Positions 9,481 through 16,639 of a stretch of DNA of 38,787 nt are shown in pieces. The notes below the pieces were generated by a model. The model was given only the letters and a program-made list of their open reading frames with translations. It searched no databases and was not told the DNA's origin. The DNA is from Chara braunii (taxonomy: Eukaryota > Streptophyta > Charophyceae > Charales > Characeae), in contig BFEA01000194.1 of the NCBI GenBank assembly GCA_003427395.1, positions 2,076,291-2,115,077 of the forward strand. Direction: 5' to 3'. The position numbers were made by a program, and so were the translations under genes. Position 1 is the stretch's first letter. The number at the start of each line of letters is the position of its first letter.

Positions 9481-9905
9481 GATACTGACGCCGCAAAAAA
9501 AATTCCAACAGCGCTCCCGCACTACCGTCGTAAAAACCGGAGTTGCCGCCGTAAAAATCCAGCAGCGCTTTCGCACCACCGCTGAAAAAACCAGAACCGC
9601 CACCGCGAAAACCCGGCAGCGCTTCCGCACCACTTTTGAAAAAAAGCAGAACCGCCGCCGAGAAAATTCGGCAGCGCTTTCGCACCACCGCTGAAAAAAC
9701 CCGTGCCGCCGCAGCAGAATTTCGGCAGCACTTTCGTACTACCGCAGTAAAAGCACGTGCCTCCGCAACAGAATTTCGGCAGCACTTCCGTACCACCGCA
9801 GTAAAAGCACGTGCCTCCGCAGCAGAATTTCGGCAGCACTTCCGTGCTACCGCAGTAAAACTCAGGGCCGCCGCTGTAAAATTTTGGCAGCACTTCCACA
9901 CTACA
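9480..9905. repeat. 54-bp minisatellite, about eight copies
   Basis: The word CAGAATTTCGGCAGCACTT recurs at 9715, 9769 and 9823, exactly 54 bp apart, and diverged units extend on both sides. Each unit also carries an ACCGCNGTAAAA-type word. Because 54 is a multiple of three, several frames stay open on both strands: minus 9522-10019 has an 18-residue period around CGGTEVLPKFCCGG, minus 9443-9994 has FTAVVRKCCRNS, and plus 9636-10010 is Ala/Arg-rich. At most one could be real and none shows a recognisable start or domain, so I call a repeat, not a gene. Confidence 0.85.
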
Positions 9906-10033
9906 GTGGGAAAATTGCAAGCCAAAATTAGTAAAATTTTGGGCCCCAGGCCAAAATCCCACAGCGCCGCACTGCCGCAGTCCCGCAGTACCACTGGGTC
10001 TGTCCCTTAGGACCAGCACTAGCCAGAGGTGAG

Positions 10034-10973
10034 GGGAGCAGAGTGCTCCCTGCCTTGGCTATGGCTGCCCAGTCCTCCTCCTTGCACTCCTCTGCAGTCC
10101 TCCAGCCTTTCCTCACGTTGCCTCAGGCAGCAGCTTCAGCAGCCAGCACTCAAGTGTGCTCGTCACACACTGGCAACACGAGTGCAATTGTGTGGCAGCT
10201 GGGGGGCAGCTGCCTTTTTTATATTGGCTGAGGAGGGCTGGACGTCACTCCAGCCCCCAGGCAAAATCGCGGGCTGACTGTGAGGCCTTGATCTGCCAAG
10301 ATCCAGGGCTGACTGTGGCCGCACCACAGCCACAGCTTTAGTGTGGGGCAGTTTCTTTAACTGCCCTATTTTATTTTTATTTTTATTTTCCCCAGCTATC
10401 TCGGAATCTGGCGAGATAGCTGGGCTCCTGCCATTTCCAAATCTGTTTTTCCTTTTTTTTTCTGATAAGGGGCTGGAGAGATACAACCCCTTACAGTTTG
10501 ATGTATCTGGACCTATTTCGAGGGCAGATACATCGGGGAAAAGGCTGCATCTAGCCTTTTCCTTGGTGACCTTTAAATTTCCAGGCTCCCTTCAAAAACG
10601 GGAGCCTGACAGTTACCTCTGGCAGCTTGTGCCAGAGGTAGCACCACGTGAGGACAAGTGTCCTCACAGAAAATAAAGAAAAGAAAAAGAAAAAACTAAC
10701 TTTCTAATTCCTACTGAACCTGGCTTTTACCTCAGCCAGGTTCGTGCTGTTGCATGCAACAGCCTTCCCTTACTTCCCTCTGCCCTCCCCTGAAAACGGG
10801 GGAGACAGCTGGCAGGTTGGGAGGAGTAGGACCTCCTCCTCCCAACTACCCCGTTTCTCTCTCTCACTCCCTCATTCCCTTCCCTATGCGAGCACGCTGT
10901 GAGCCGTGAGATCTGAGATCGCATGGCCACAGTTATTCTACCCAAAATGAAGTGGGAGCATTTGTGCTCCCAC
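10034..10973. repeat. Hairpin array, left block (at least 16 distinct hairpins)
   Basis: Successive, mostly perfect hairpins with unrelated stems and short loops. Arms: 10034-10040/10044-10050; 10194-10200/10208-10214; 10235-10242/10249-10256; 10290-10294/10299-10303; 10313-10318/10324-10329; 10346-10353/10359-10366; 10391-10403/10412-10424 (13 bp); 10466-10472/10487-10493; 10500-10509/10525-10534; 10537-10546/10553-10562; 10582-10590/10600-10608; 10614-10624/10630-10640 (11 bp); 10648-10656/10659-10667; 10716-10725/10734-10743; the palindrome GCTGTTGCATGCAACAGC at 10746-10763; 10816-10826/10836-10846 (11 bp); 10952-10960/10965-10973. Between 10466 and 10763 they follow almost without spacers. 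No protein frame explains this. The block stops at the assembly gap. No known mobile-element family was recognised. Confidence 0.85.
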
Positions 10974-10993
10974 ACAGTTTATGAGACTGTTCT

Positions 10994-11271
10994 NNNNNNN
11001 NNNNNNNNNNNNNNNNNNNNNNNNNNNNNNNNNNNNNNNNNNNNNNNNNNNNNNNNNNNNNNNNNNNNNNNNNNNNNNNNNNNNNNNNNNNNNNNNNNNN
11101 NNNNNNNNNNNNNNNNNNNNNNNNNNNNNNNNNNNNNNNNNNNNNNNNNNNNNNNNNNNNNNNNNNNNNNNNNNNNNNNNNNNNNNNNNNNNNNNNNNNN
11201 NNNNNNNNNNNNNNNNNNNNNNNNNNNNNNNNNNNNNNNNNNNNNNNNNNNNNNNNNNNNNNNNNNNNNNN
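10994..11271. other. Assembly gap (278 N)
   Basis: All bases are N. The gap is followed by an A-run at 11272-11291. It falls within the hairpin array, where strong secondary structure and homopolymers commonly break assemblies, so the array may be longer than shown. Confidence 1.
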
Positions 11272-11358
11272 AAAAAAAAAAAAAAAAAAAACGACCCAAC
11301 AAACAGTGAAAAAGAAGACCTACCTACAACTTCTGCATATCCCCAAGTTCTGGGGTAG

Positions 11359-11550
11359 ATTCGTTCGATTTTGCTCATCCTGTAGCATCATCCCACCCAG
11401 GCTGTAGGGGTTCCAACCTCCTGATGAGTCGTTGAAAGCCCGACGAAACAGTCCAGCACACCTTCTGCAGCCCATTCCAATGGGCGCAGAAACTGTGCTC
11501 GCGCACCTGTCCCTAACCTAGGGTTAAATTCATTCGATTTTGCTCATCCT
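11359..11550. repeat. Direct repeats bracketing hammerhead copy 2
   Basis: ATTCGTTCGATTTTGCTCAT with CCT (11359-11381) recurs as ATTCATTCGATTTTGCTCAT with CCT (11528-11550), with one mismatch in 23 and weaker similarity upstream. The copies are 169 bp apart, one on each side of the hammerhead at 11400-11453. Confidence 0.75.
11400..11453 (+). ncRNA. Type III hammerhead ribozyme motif, core intact (copy 2)
   Basis: Stem III is GGCTGT (11400-11405) with ACAGTC (11448-11453), including one G-T wobble. The base before the scissile bond is A11406, giving a GUA triplet, which fits the NUH rule but is usually slower than GUC. Stem I is GGGG (11407-11410) with CCTC (11417-11420) around a 6-nt loop. 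The core CTGATGA is intact (11421-11427). Stem II is GTCG (11428-11431) with CGAC (11441-11444), with a 9-nt loop, then GAAA (11445-11448). Every conserved core residue is present, so self-cleavage after 11406 is plausible. Short stem III type III hammerheads are known from plant retrozymes, where cleavage often needs a dimeric or circular RNA. Transcription is not shown. Confidence 0.75.
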
Positions 11551-11587
11551 AAGGTTGGTTTTCACGACGACGGGCCAACCTTAGGCA

Positions 11588-11626
11588 GGTAGGTAGGTAG
11601 GTAGGTAGGCAGGTAGGTAGGTAGGT

Positions 11627-11700
<74 letters not shown>
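11588..11700. repeat. (GTAG)n followed by (CT)n microsatellites
   Basis: A tetranucleotide GTAG run with one AGGC interruption covers about 11588-11628, and an uninterrupted CT run follows to 11700. The Arg-Glu repeat of the minus-strand frames 11549-11977 and 11581-11847 is produced by the CT run. Confidence 0.97.
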
Positions 11701-11703
<3 letters not shown>

Positions 11704-11740
11704 CCTGGCTGCCTCTGGCGCCAGGTTCATGCGCCACAAA

Positions 11741-11793
11741 GGATTGTCGAAGTCCAGCCTCCTGACGAGTCGGTGCAACCCGACGAGCAGCCC
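11741..11793 (+). ncRNA. Decayed hammerhead motif (copy 3)
   Basis: The core CTGACGA (11762-11768) is intact. Stem II is GTCGG (11769-11773) with CCGAC (11780-11784) around TGCAAC. A GTC triplet ends at 11748. The second core segment reads GAGC where GAAA is expected, and stem I (GAAG with CCTC) has a mismatch, so activity is unlikely. The flanking words CCTC before the core and GCAG after it match copies 1 and 2, which shows common ancestry rather than chance. Confidence 0.55.
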
Positions 11794-11824
11794 GGCGCAG
11801 CCCGTTCGTTCGAACGAACGGGTA

Positions 11825-12215
11825 TCTAAGAAAAAAAACAAAAACAAAAAACAAAAGAAGAAGAAAACATAGACTAAATCTAATAAAAGAAAATCTAAAA
11901 TTTAGGTCAAAAGAATCTAAAACAAAGAAAACAAAAACAAAAACAAAAGAAAAAAACCAACTCTTCCGAATAAACAAAAAAATGGCTGCACGTTTTCTTC
12001 TCTTTCGTGCGCCTGAACAATGACACTATCGGCGCCAGGTTCGGGCGCAGTAAGAGGTCTTACAGCCCGTTCGTTGAAACGAACGGGCATCTAGTCAGAT
12101 AGCAGGTGGGGGGGGCAAAATCTAGAGAAAAAAATCCAAATGAAATCTAAAAAAAAAATCTAAAATAAATCTCGAAAAAGAAAGAAAGAAAAAGCTTACC
12201 TCTCTTAGAAATTTG
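11825..12215. other. A-rich spacers between array hairpins
   Basis: Two A-rich segments (about 11828-11985 and 12115-12200) made of AAAACAAA, AATCTAAA and AAAGAAAG words follow the CCCGTTCGTT hairpins in the same relative position. They resemble repeated A-tails of a short retroposed module. Confidence 0.5.
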
Positions 12216-12309
12216 GCTGCCCGTTGAAAACGGGCGACCTCTGAAACCTGCTGAGGACTACAGTCCTCAGTCCTCTTTCCCTGGGTGCCATCTGTCGCCG
12301 CCTTATTGA

Positions 12310-12380
12310 AGCTGTTGGCTTAAGCCAACGGCAGGCATCTCGTTGAAAATGCAGACCTGAGTTCGATTCCCTGCGGGGAA
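12310..12380 (+). other. tRNA-like stretch (possible SINE head or tRNA relic)
   Basis: AGTTCGATTCC at about 12360-12370 matches the tRNA B box at 10 of 11 positions, and TGGCTTAAG near 12316 loosely resembles an A box about 45 bp upstream. The T-stem does not pair (CTGAG against CCCTG), so it is not a functional tRNA. A degraded tRNA-derived SINE head is possible; chance within structured DNA is also possible. Confidence 0.25.
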
Positions 12381-12395
12381 TCGAAATAAAAAAAA

Positions 12396-12460
12396 ATTTG
12401 AACCATTTCTCGGTTTATGCGTGTCATCCTTGCGCAGGGTCATGTTACCACTGCGCGGCC
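12396..12460 (-). other. Second tRNA-like stretch
   Basis: On the minus strand, GCGCAGTGGTAAC (A-box-like) near 12450 is followed about 45 nt later by GGTTCAAATT (B-box-like) near 12405. The D-arm position forms the GCGCAG/CTGCGC helix. The acceptor stem is absent. This is a weak candidate for an RNA polymerase III promoter relic. Confidence 0.22.
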
Positions 12461-12734
12461 AATCTCGGCCGTGTGATCCTTGTGATCACGCGGTCGAGAT
12501 CAACCCGGCCTCTTTAAAAAAAAAACACAGCAGCTCCAAAAGGAGCTGCGCCCAGTAGGGCTTGTCAGATTCGATCCCGGTCTCAGTCGGGTGATAGTCT
12601 GATAACAGTACCTACTGGGCTAGCTCCTTTTCACATACAGAAAGGAGCAGCCCTTCTATATGAAGGGCTTCTACCGCCCAGCAGGTCCCCATCTGGCACT
12701 TAGAAGGATTTGTCTGCCTGTGGCCCTACAGGCA

Positions 12735-13110
12735 CTAATTGCCTGTGGCCGCGCAGATCCCGCTTGAGGCCCGGCGGCCTTGCTTGCGGCCGTGCAGCCC
12801 CACTCGCAGCCCTACGGCCTTGCTTGCGGCCTTGCTGCTAGCGAGCCAATCTGACGCCACGGCGCGCATGTCACAACCGCACACACGACACGACCACCTA
12901 TTAAACCCATTAAAACCCTGAATCGCACGGCTGACTAGGTGTAACTCTAGTCTTTCCATGACTGCACACTACTGCGGCCTTGTCAAAAAAACCTGCGGAT
13001 GACAATGCTGACTCCCGCTATCCCGCGCGGACGTCGATGTCGTCTTGCGTTGACGACGTCAGGTTCTAAAAAAGTTTAGGTCTCTCAGTCATAGCACTGG
13101 TCTGAATAAA
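12735..13110. other. Spacer after the hairpin array
   Basis: GC-rich with GGCCTTGCTTGCGGCC-type word repeats near 12776-12832, then GACGTC/GACGACGTC words near 13030-13062. No gene was supported; the opposite-strand frames of 60-74 codons mirror the word repeats. Confidence 0.4.
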
Positions 13111-13113
13111 CTT

Positions 13114-13713
13114 TTGGCAAACGTCAGTCTCATCAAGTCCTTCAATTCAACGCAAGAGTCGGACAACGTCCGATGTTCAAAAACAACGGCAAATACCCTT
13201 GTCAGGGTTTTTGCCCCGACAACGGGTTTATTGGGCGGCACACTTATTTGCGAACATGGCTTCCTTTGGACTTGGTTGTGGGCATCCATTTTGACCCAGT
13301 TCATCCCTCTCTTTTTCTTCCCCATCTCTCTCACTTTCTTCGCTGATGAGGAAGAATTGAAGACAAGGGGGCAGAGAGATGCCTGTCGTGAACAAATGTT
13401 AACCAGGTTGCACCAACTGCTCACTTAACTGCATGGCGCCGGTCTAGAAGCGGAACAACGTGTACACCGACAGTTCGATCTGCGTGCAGCAGAGGACGAA
13501 CTCCGAAAGGCTGACACTGTTGTTCTGATGATGGAAGTAAACGAAAGAGTGCAGCAGATAATCAACAAGGCTCGCTTGAACCTCGATCGATATGTCTCTC
13601 AGCAGTTGGAGTGGCTTGGTAAAGAAGTCAAGGAAGAAGAAAAGGGAGGTCAAAGTGAAATCAAAGACGAACAAGAATTAAACGAGGAAATTATGGATGC
13701 AACCATCAAATGA
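13114..13713 (+). pseudogene. Coiled-coil-like coding remnant, possibly retroelement gag
   Basis: The frame opened at 13114 meets a TAA at 13426-13428, but the same frame stays protein-like to 13713. After about 13345 it reads as a charged helical protein: DEEELKTRGQRDACREQ before the stop, then LEAEQRVHRQFDLRAAEDEL and NERVQQIINKARLNLDRY, ending Lys/Glu-rich. The segment before 13345 (13114-13340) is hydrophobic and less convincing and may be intron or chance. No zinc knuckle, protease or polymerase follows. A gag-like or other transposon coiled coil is my best guess; the family is not identified. Confidence 0.4.
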
Positions 13714-13844
13714 TAGCAAGTGCATTGGATTCGGAGAGAAGGAAAAAGGAAGCCTACGTGAGACAAAAAAGGGAGAAAGAACAGCAAGTGCGAGGCACCA
13801 GGCCTCGATACGCCCTACTGGGCCCTATCTTCAGCATAGTCGGC

Positions 13845-14545
13845 CGCCCTAAGTGAAGGCAGGCTCGACCGAGGCCTACAGGCCAATTTTGGGGTCACCA
13901 CGCAACTGGGGAAATTCAGGCAGTTGCGCAGCGCCAGTTGGTTGAATTCGCTCAGGCCCTGGCCTCCTTTATCAAATGCATCTGAGTCAGGCCCTGGGCG
14001 AGGTACGCAGCATGGACCCAACTCAGATAGTAGGCAGTTGGGCACGGGTAACTGTCACAGCCCCTGGGCTGATTCGTTTGGACTGGGGCTCAACCTCTGT
14101 GGGCCTACCGGAAGCTTCTGGGCAGGGGCCGAGCGCAGCCAGGCTGCACGCAAGGCAGGCAGGCCGCTTCCATTTAGGAAAGGGCCTGCCCACGCATTCG
14201 GGATTCGGGCACTGGCTGCATGCTGCACAAGCGGTGATGCGCTAAGGCTGGCCAGGCTCACGCGCTCACGGGCGAGCTGGAAGGATCAGGCAGCCATAGC
14301 CGAGCTGTGCTGCTGTATGCTGGATGGGGCGCATGGTGGTCCTTGGGTGCATGTGGCATATGTGAGTTGGGGAACGAGGTCGTGAGTGATATGAGAGACA
14401 TACCTGGTGCTTGAAGCGCACGGCATTGTCCGAGATCTGCTCGTACTTCGGGGAGCTGTTGACGTCATCAGCGACATCGTCGAGTAGGCTAGATAGGATC
14501 TGCCATCTGTAGTCTGGGCGCCAAGCCCCAGATAGGATATCAACA
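13845..14545 (+). repeat. Dispersed repeat, copy 1 of a diverged pair
   Basis: Shares an ordered series of words with 24105-25075: GCCCTAAGTGAAGGC, a CAGTTGNNNNGCGCCAG-type block, GCCCTGGGC, GGAAGCT, TTCCATNTAGGAAAG, ATTCGGGCACT, GCCATAGCC, ATACCTGGTNCTTG, GTACTTCGG and AGTCTGGGCGC. No frame is conserved between the copies, so this is a non-coding or long-decayed element. The frames at 13924-14385 and 14055-14261 are not called. Confidence 0.65.
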
Positions 14546-14688
14546 TTGGTTCTTCGTTGATGATGATGAGACTATTCCACCATTGTCAAATATGAGCTTT
14601 TGGTGTGCTCTTATTTGGTGAAACTCGCGATGCAATTCTGCTATTGGTTCGAGGTCACGACTATCTGGTCTCATGGGTATGATGCTGT

Positions 14689-15005
14689 TTGAGTTCTAAA
14701 GTTCGCTATTGCTCATCTTCCTTGCCCAAGAAAAGAAACTCGAAGAATATAAAACAAAAATTTAATATTGGATCAGAATCTCATTTGGCGTCCTTGGTGC
14801 AGAACATGATGGTGTATCTTGCACACCTTGAGACAAAAATTGACCATGTTACTGCAGAACTTAGTACGGTAACCAGGATTGTCAAAGGAAAGAACAAGGT
14901 GGTGCAAGAAGAGGAAAAAGAATAAAAACCGGAACCGAAGGAGAAACTAATGAAGAACGCCATCAAATCACTTGGTCCCATATTGACTGATAAAAAAGAG
15001 GACTA
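14689..15005 (+). pseudogene. Short coiled-coil ORF, function unknown
   Basis: A 78-codon frame contains SHLASLVQNMMVYLAHLETK then IDHVTAELSTVTRIV and a Lys/Glu tail, and after one stop continues as KEKLMKNAIKSLGPILTDKK to a stop near 15003. The heptad-like spacing of Leu, Val and Ile suggests a coiled coil. It lies downstream of the similar remnant at 13114-13713 with a dispersed repeat between them, and both may belong to one disrupted retroelement. No partner domain was recognised. Confidence 0.35.
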
Positions 15006-16639
15006 AGGTGAGAAACGGAAAAGAAATGAAAACGGTTAAAGATGATGTTGCCCTTCACTTACAACGGTGTCGGTGCGAATACCCTTACAATGGTATCCGC
15101 CCTGGTTTTTGCAAGCGACATAAAATAAGTTCGGTATAAAGTTTAAGTATACCGCGCGAGGTGAGGTGGTGTCTGAGGTTTACGTTGACTGAATGGTTGA
15201 CCAGAGTAAAGAGTGTGTAGGTGCGCAGTTTTGAGGCGCGCGTGATCTTTTATTTGTTGATGATTGAAGAGTCAGCGCGATCGCCGACCAGATTTTTATT
15301 TTCTTATTAAACTAGGATTAAAAGGATTATGCCTCTTGATTGATGCACTTGCCCGTGACTTGTGCGCATGTGCGGAGGACGACGTTGACGACTGCATGGT
15401 TCGGTATAGTCGTGCGGTGTACGCGGAAGGTTGACAGTCGTGAGTTCTGTTGATAGGCCGATGTGTGGGTTTGAAACATTTTAGTAGATCCGCGCGTCAT
15501 GCAATATCCGCTTATTTAGGTATTTGTCAAAACTAGACCCAGACTTGGGCCTAGCATCATTGATTATAGCATAGGACTTTCATCGAAAAGATTCAGGGAT
15601 CGAGATCGAGCGGCAACGACGTGGGGATATCAGAGCAGCGCGGAGGGCCCGACGGGGCTATCCCCTTGAGCGGAGTAAGCGGGCAAAGACTGTGGCACAG
15701 GCCAGCAACAATACTGAGGAGCGGGCCACCGGGTGGACTTGGGCTAGGGGCGAAAGACTAATCGAATCTGTCTAAGCGGCCAGTTACTCTGAGGCTTTTG
15801 TGGGGAACAGCGAGGAGCGCCAGGGATATCAGTCCAGGCTGTTGCGTTGTCGGATGCTGCGCTAACCTGATCAAGGTAGGAAGGAAAGTGACGGGCGGTA
15901 GGAGAGGACAAGGCCGACGGGGATAAGAAAAGCGGGGAATGAACCCGACGCGGTTTCACGCCAGGTACGGTCAGAGATGGCATATAGAGGTAAGTAGGGA
16001 GACAACCAACCCACGCGAAGCTTGATGGAATCGGGTGAGAAGGATGGATTAGACAAGGGGAAAGAGCAGGGGCGGATCTTAAGGCGCAGAGGGGGAGTGA
16101 CAAGCAGCAAGCAAGAAGAGGAATAAAGAGGAATGAATCTGGGTGCGGAAACGCGCCGGGTACGTTCAACGATGAAAAACTGTGAAAAGTAGCTATGGAG
16201 TTAGCATAGGTGTGCAATTTACTCGTTTCTTTTCAGAAACGGTCGGGAGAAACTGCTTACCCGGGATTTTTGGGATAGGCGACTTCAAATATGAAGTTAG
16301 TTTTAGTAATAAGTTAGCAAAGTCGGAGGTTAGTGAAGAAAAGTGTGCGCGGAGGAAACGGGAGGGGAGGTATGGCAGAAGAAGTAAGTTGAGACCTCAC
16401 TTGATTCTTAATAGATTCAAGCGAGATAAAATGCTATATGGGGGTTTTCAGACAGGGCGAATCAAATGGAGAGGTTAGATTCATAAGAAAGTCGGTAGGA
16501 TAAATCCTAGCATAACCTAACTAATTGCCCCAGAGGTTGAAACTCTGTGACTAGCCTTCTACTATTACTATCTTACCTATGGCTTTTAAATACCTCTTCA
16601 ATACCTCAAACCCTCGTTACTTTTTGTTTGAGTTATCTT
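15006..16639. other. Long unannotated stretch
   Basis: No credible gene. A CTTACAACGG/CTTACAATGG doublet occurs near 15057-15092. GATATCAGAGCAG near 15636 resembles the initiator-tRNA primer binding site of LTR retrotransposons in only nine core bases, with no LTR end beside it. The 157-codon minus frame at 15744-16217 is Ser/Pro/Leu-rich with no domain and is treated as chance. Confidence 0.4.

Larger units (their letters stand above)
11463..12087. repeat. Hairpin array, middle block
   Basis: Hairpins, by arms: 11463-11476/11479-11491 (13 bp with one bulged A); 11511-11515/11519-11523; 11548-11558/11575-11585 (11 bp); 11703-11709/11720-11726; a 22-bp perfect palindrome at 11801-11822; 12050-12055/12058-12063; 12065-12075/12078-12088. 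Three hairpins share the lead-in CAGCCC but differ in the stem: CCCATT/AATGGG at 11471, CCCGTTCGTT/AACGAACGGG at 11801 and again at 12066. The word GGCGCCAGGTTC precedes the second and third (11718 and 12031), so this block contains a repeated module. The module at 11718 includes a hammerhead and the one at 12031 does not. Confidence 0.8.
12219..12734. repeat. Hairpin array, right block
   Basis: Arms: 12219-12225/12229-12235; 12251-12259/12262-12270; 12311-12321/12322-12332, centred on GTTGGCTTAAGCCAAC with one T-G wobble; 12362-12371/12376-12385; 12432-12437/12451-12456; 12462-12478/12484-12500 (17 bp, interrupted only by two G-T wobbles); 12530-12537/12542-12549; 12550-12559/12611-12620 (10 bp, enclosing smaller helices); 12623-12630/12641-12648; 12649-12656/12662-12669; 12715-12721/12728-12734. 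The 17-bp hairpin tolerates only wobble pairs, which is more natural for RNA than for a purely DNA-level palindrome. Confidence 0.85.

Noticed and set aside
9522-10019. Cys/Gly-rich 165-residue repeat protein on the minus strand
   Set aside because: It is fully explained by the 54-bp minisatellite, which is open in other frames too; no start or signal sequence.
10923-11378. Frames of 107-146 codons across the gap
   Set aside because: They consist mostly of unknown residues from N bases.
5201-11453. A single retrozyme bounded by hammerheads at 5201 and 11400
   Set aside because: The spacing (6.2 kb) is far larger than known retrozymes, the first copy is enclosed by a hAT-like element, and no primer-binding or polypurine sites were found.
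11549-11977. Minus-strand frame with a long Arg-Glu repeat
   Set aside because: Produced by the (CT)n run; the rest is A-rich spacer.
10994-12734. CRISPR-like array, because of regularly placed hairpins
   Set aside because: There is no repeated unit with unique spacers, the hairpins all differ, and the context is eukaryotic.
13330-13360. GCTGATGAGGAAG, another hammerhead-like word
   Set aside because: No second core segment or stem II follows; it is part of a reading frame.
15630-15650. GATATCAGAGCAG as a retrotransposon primer-binding site
   Set aside because: It matches the initiator-tRNA site only in the core, and no LTR end or downstream gag/pol is present.
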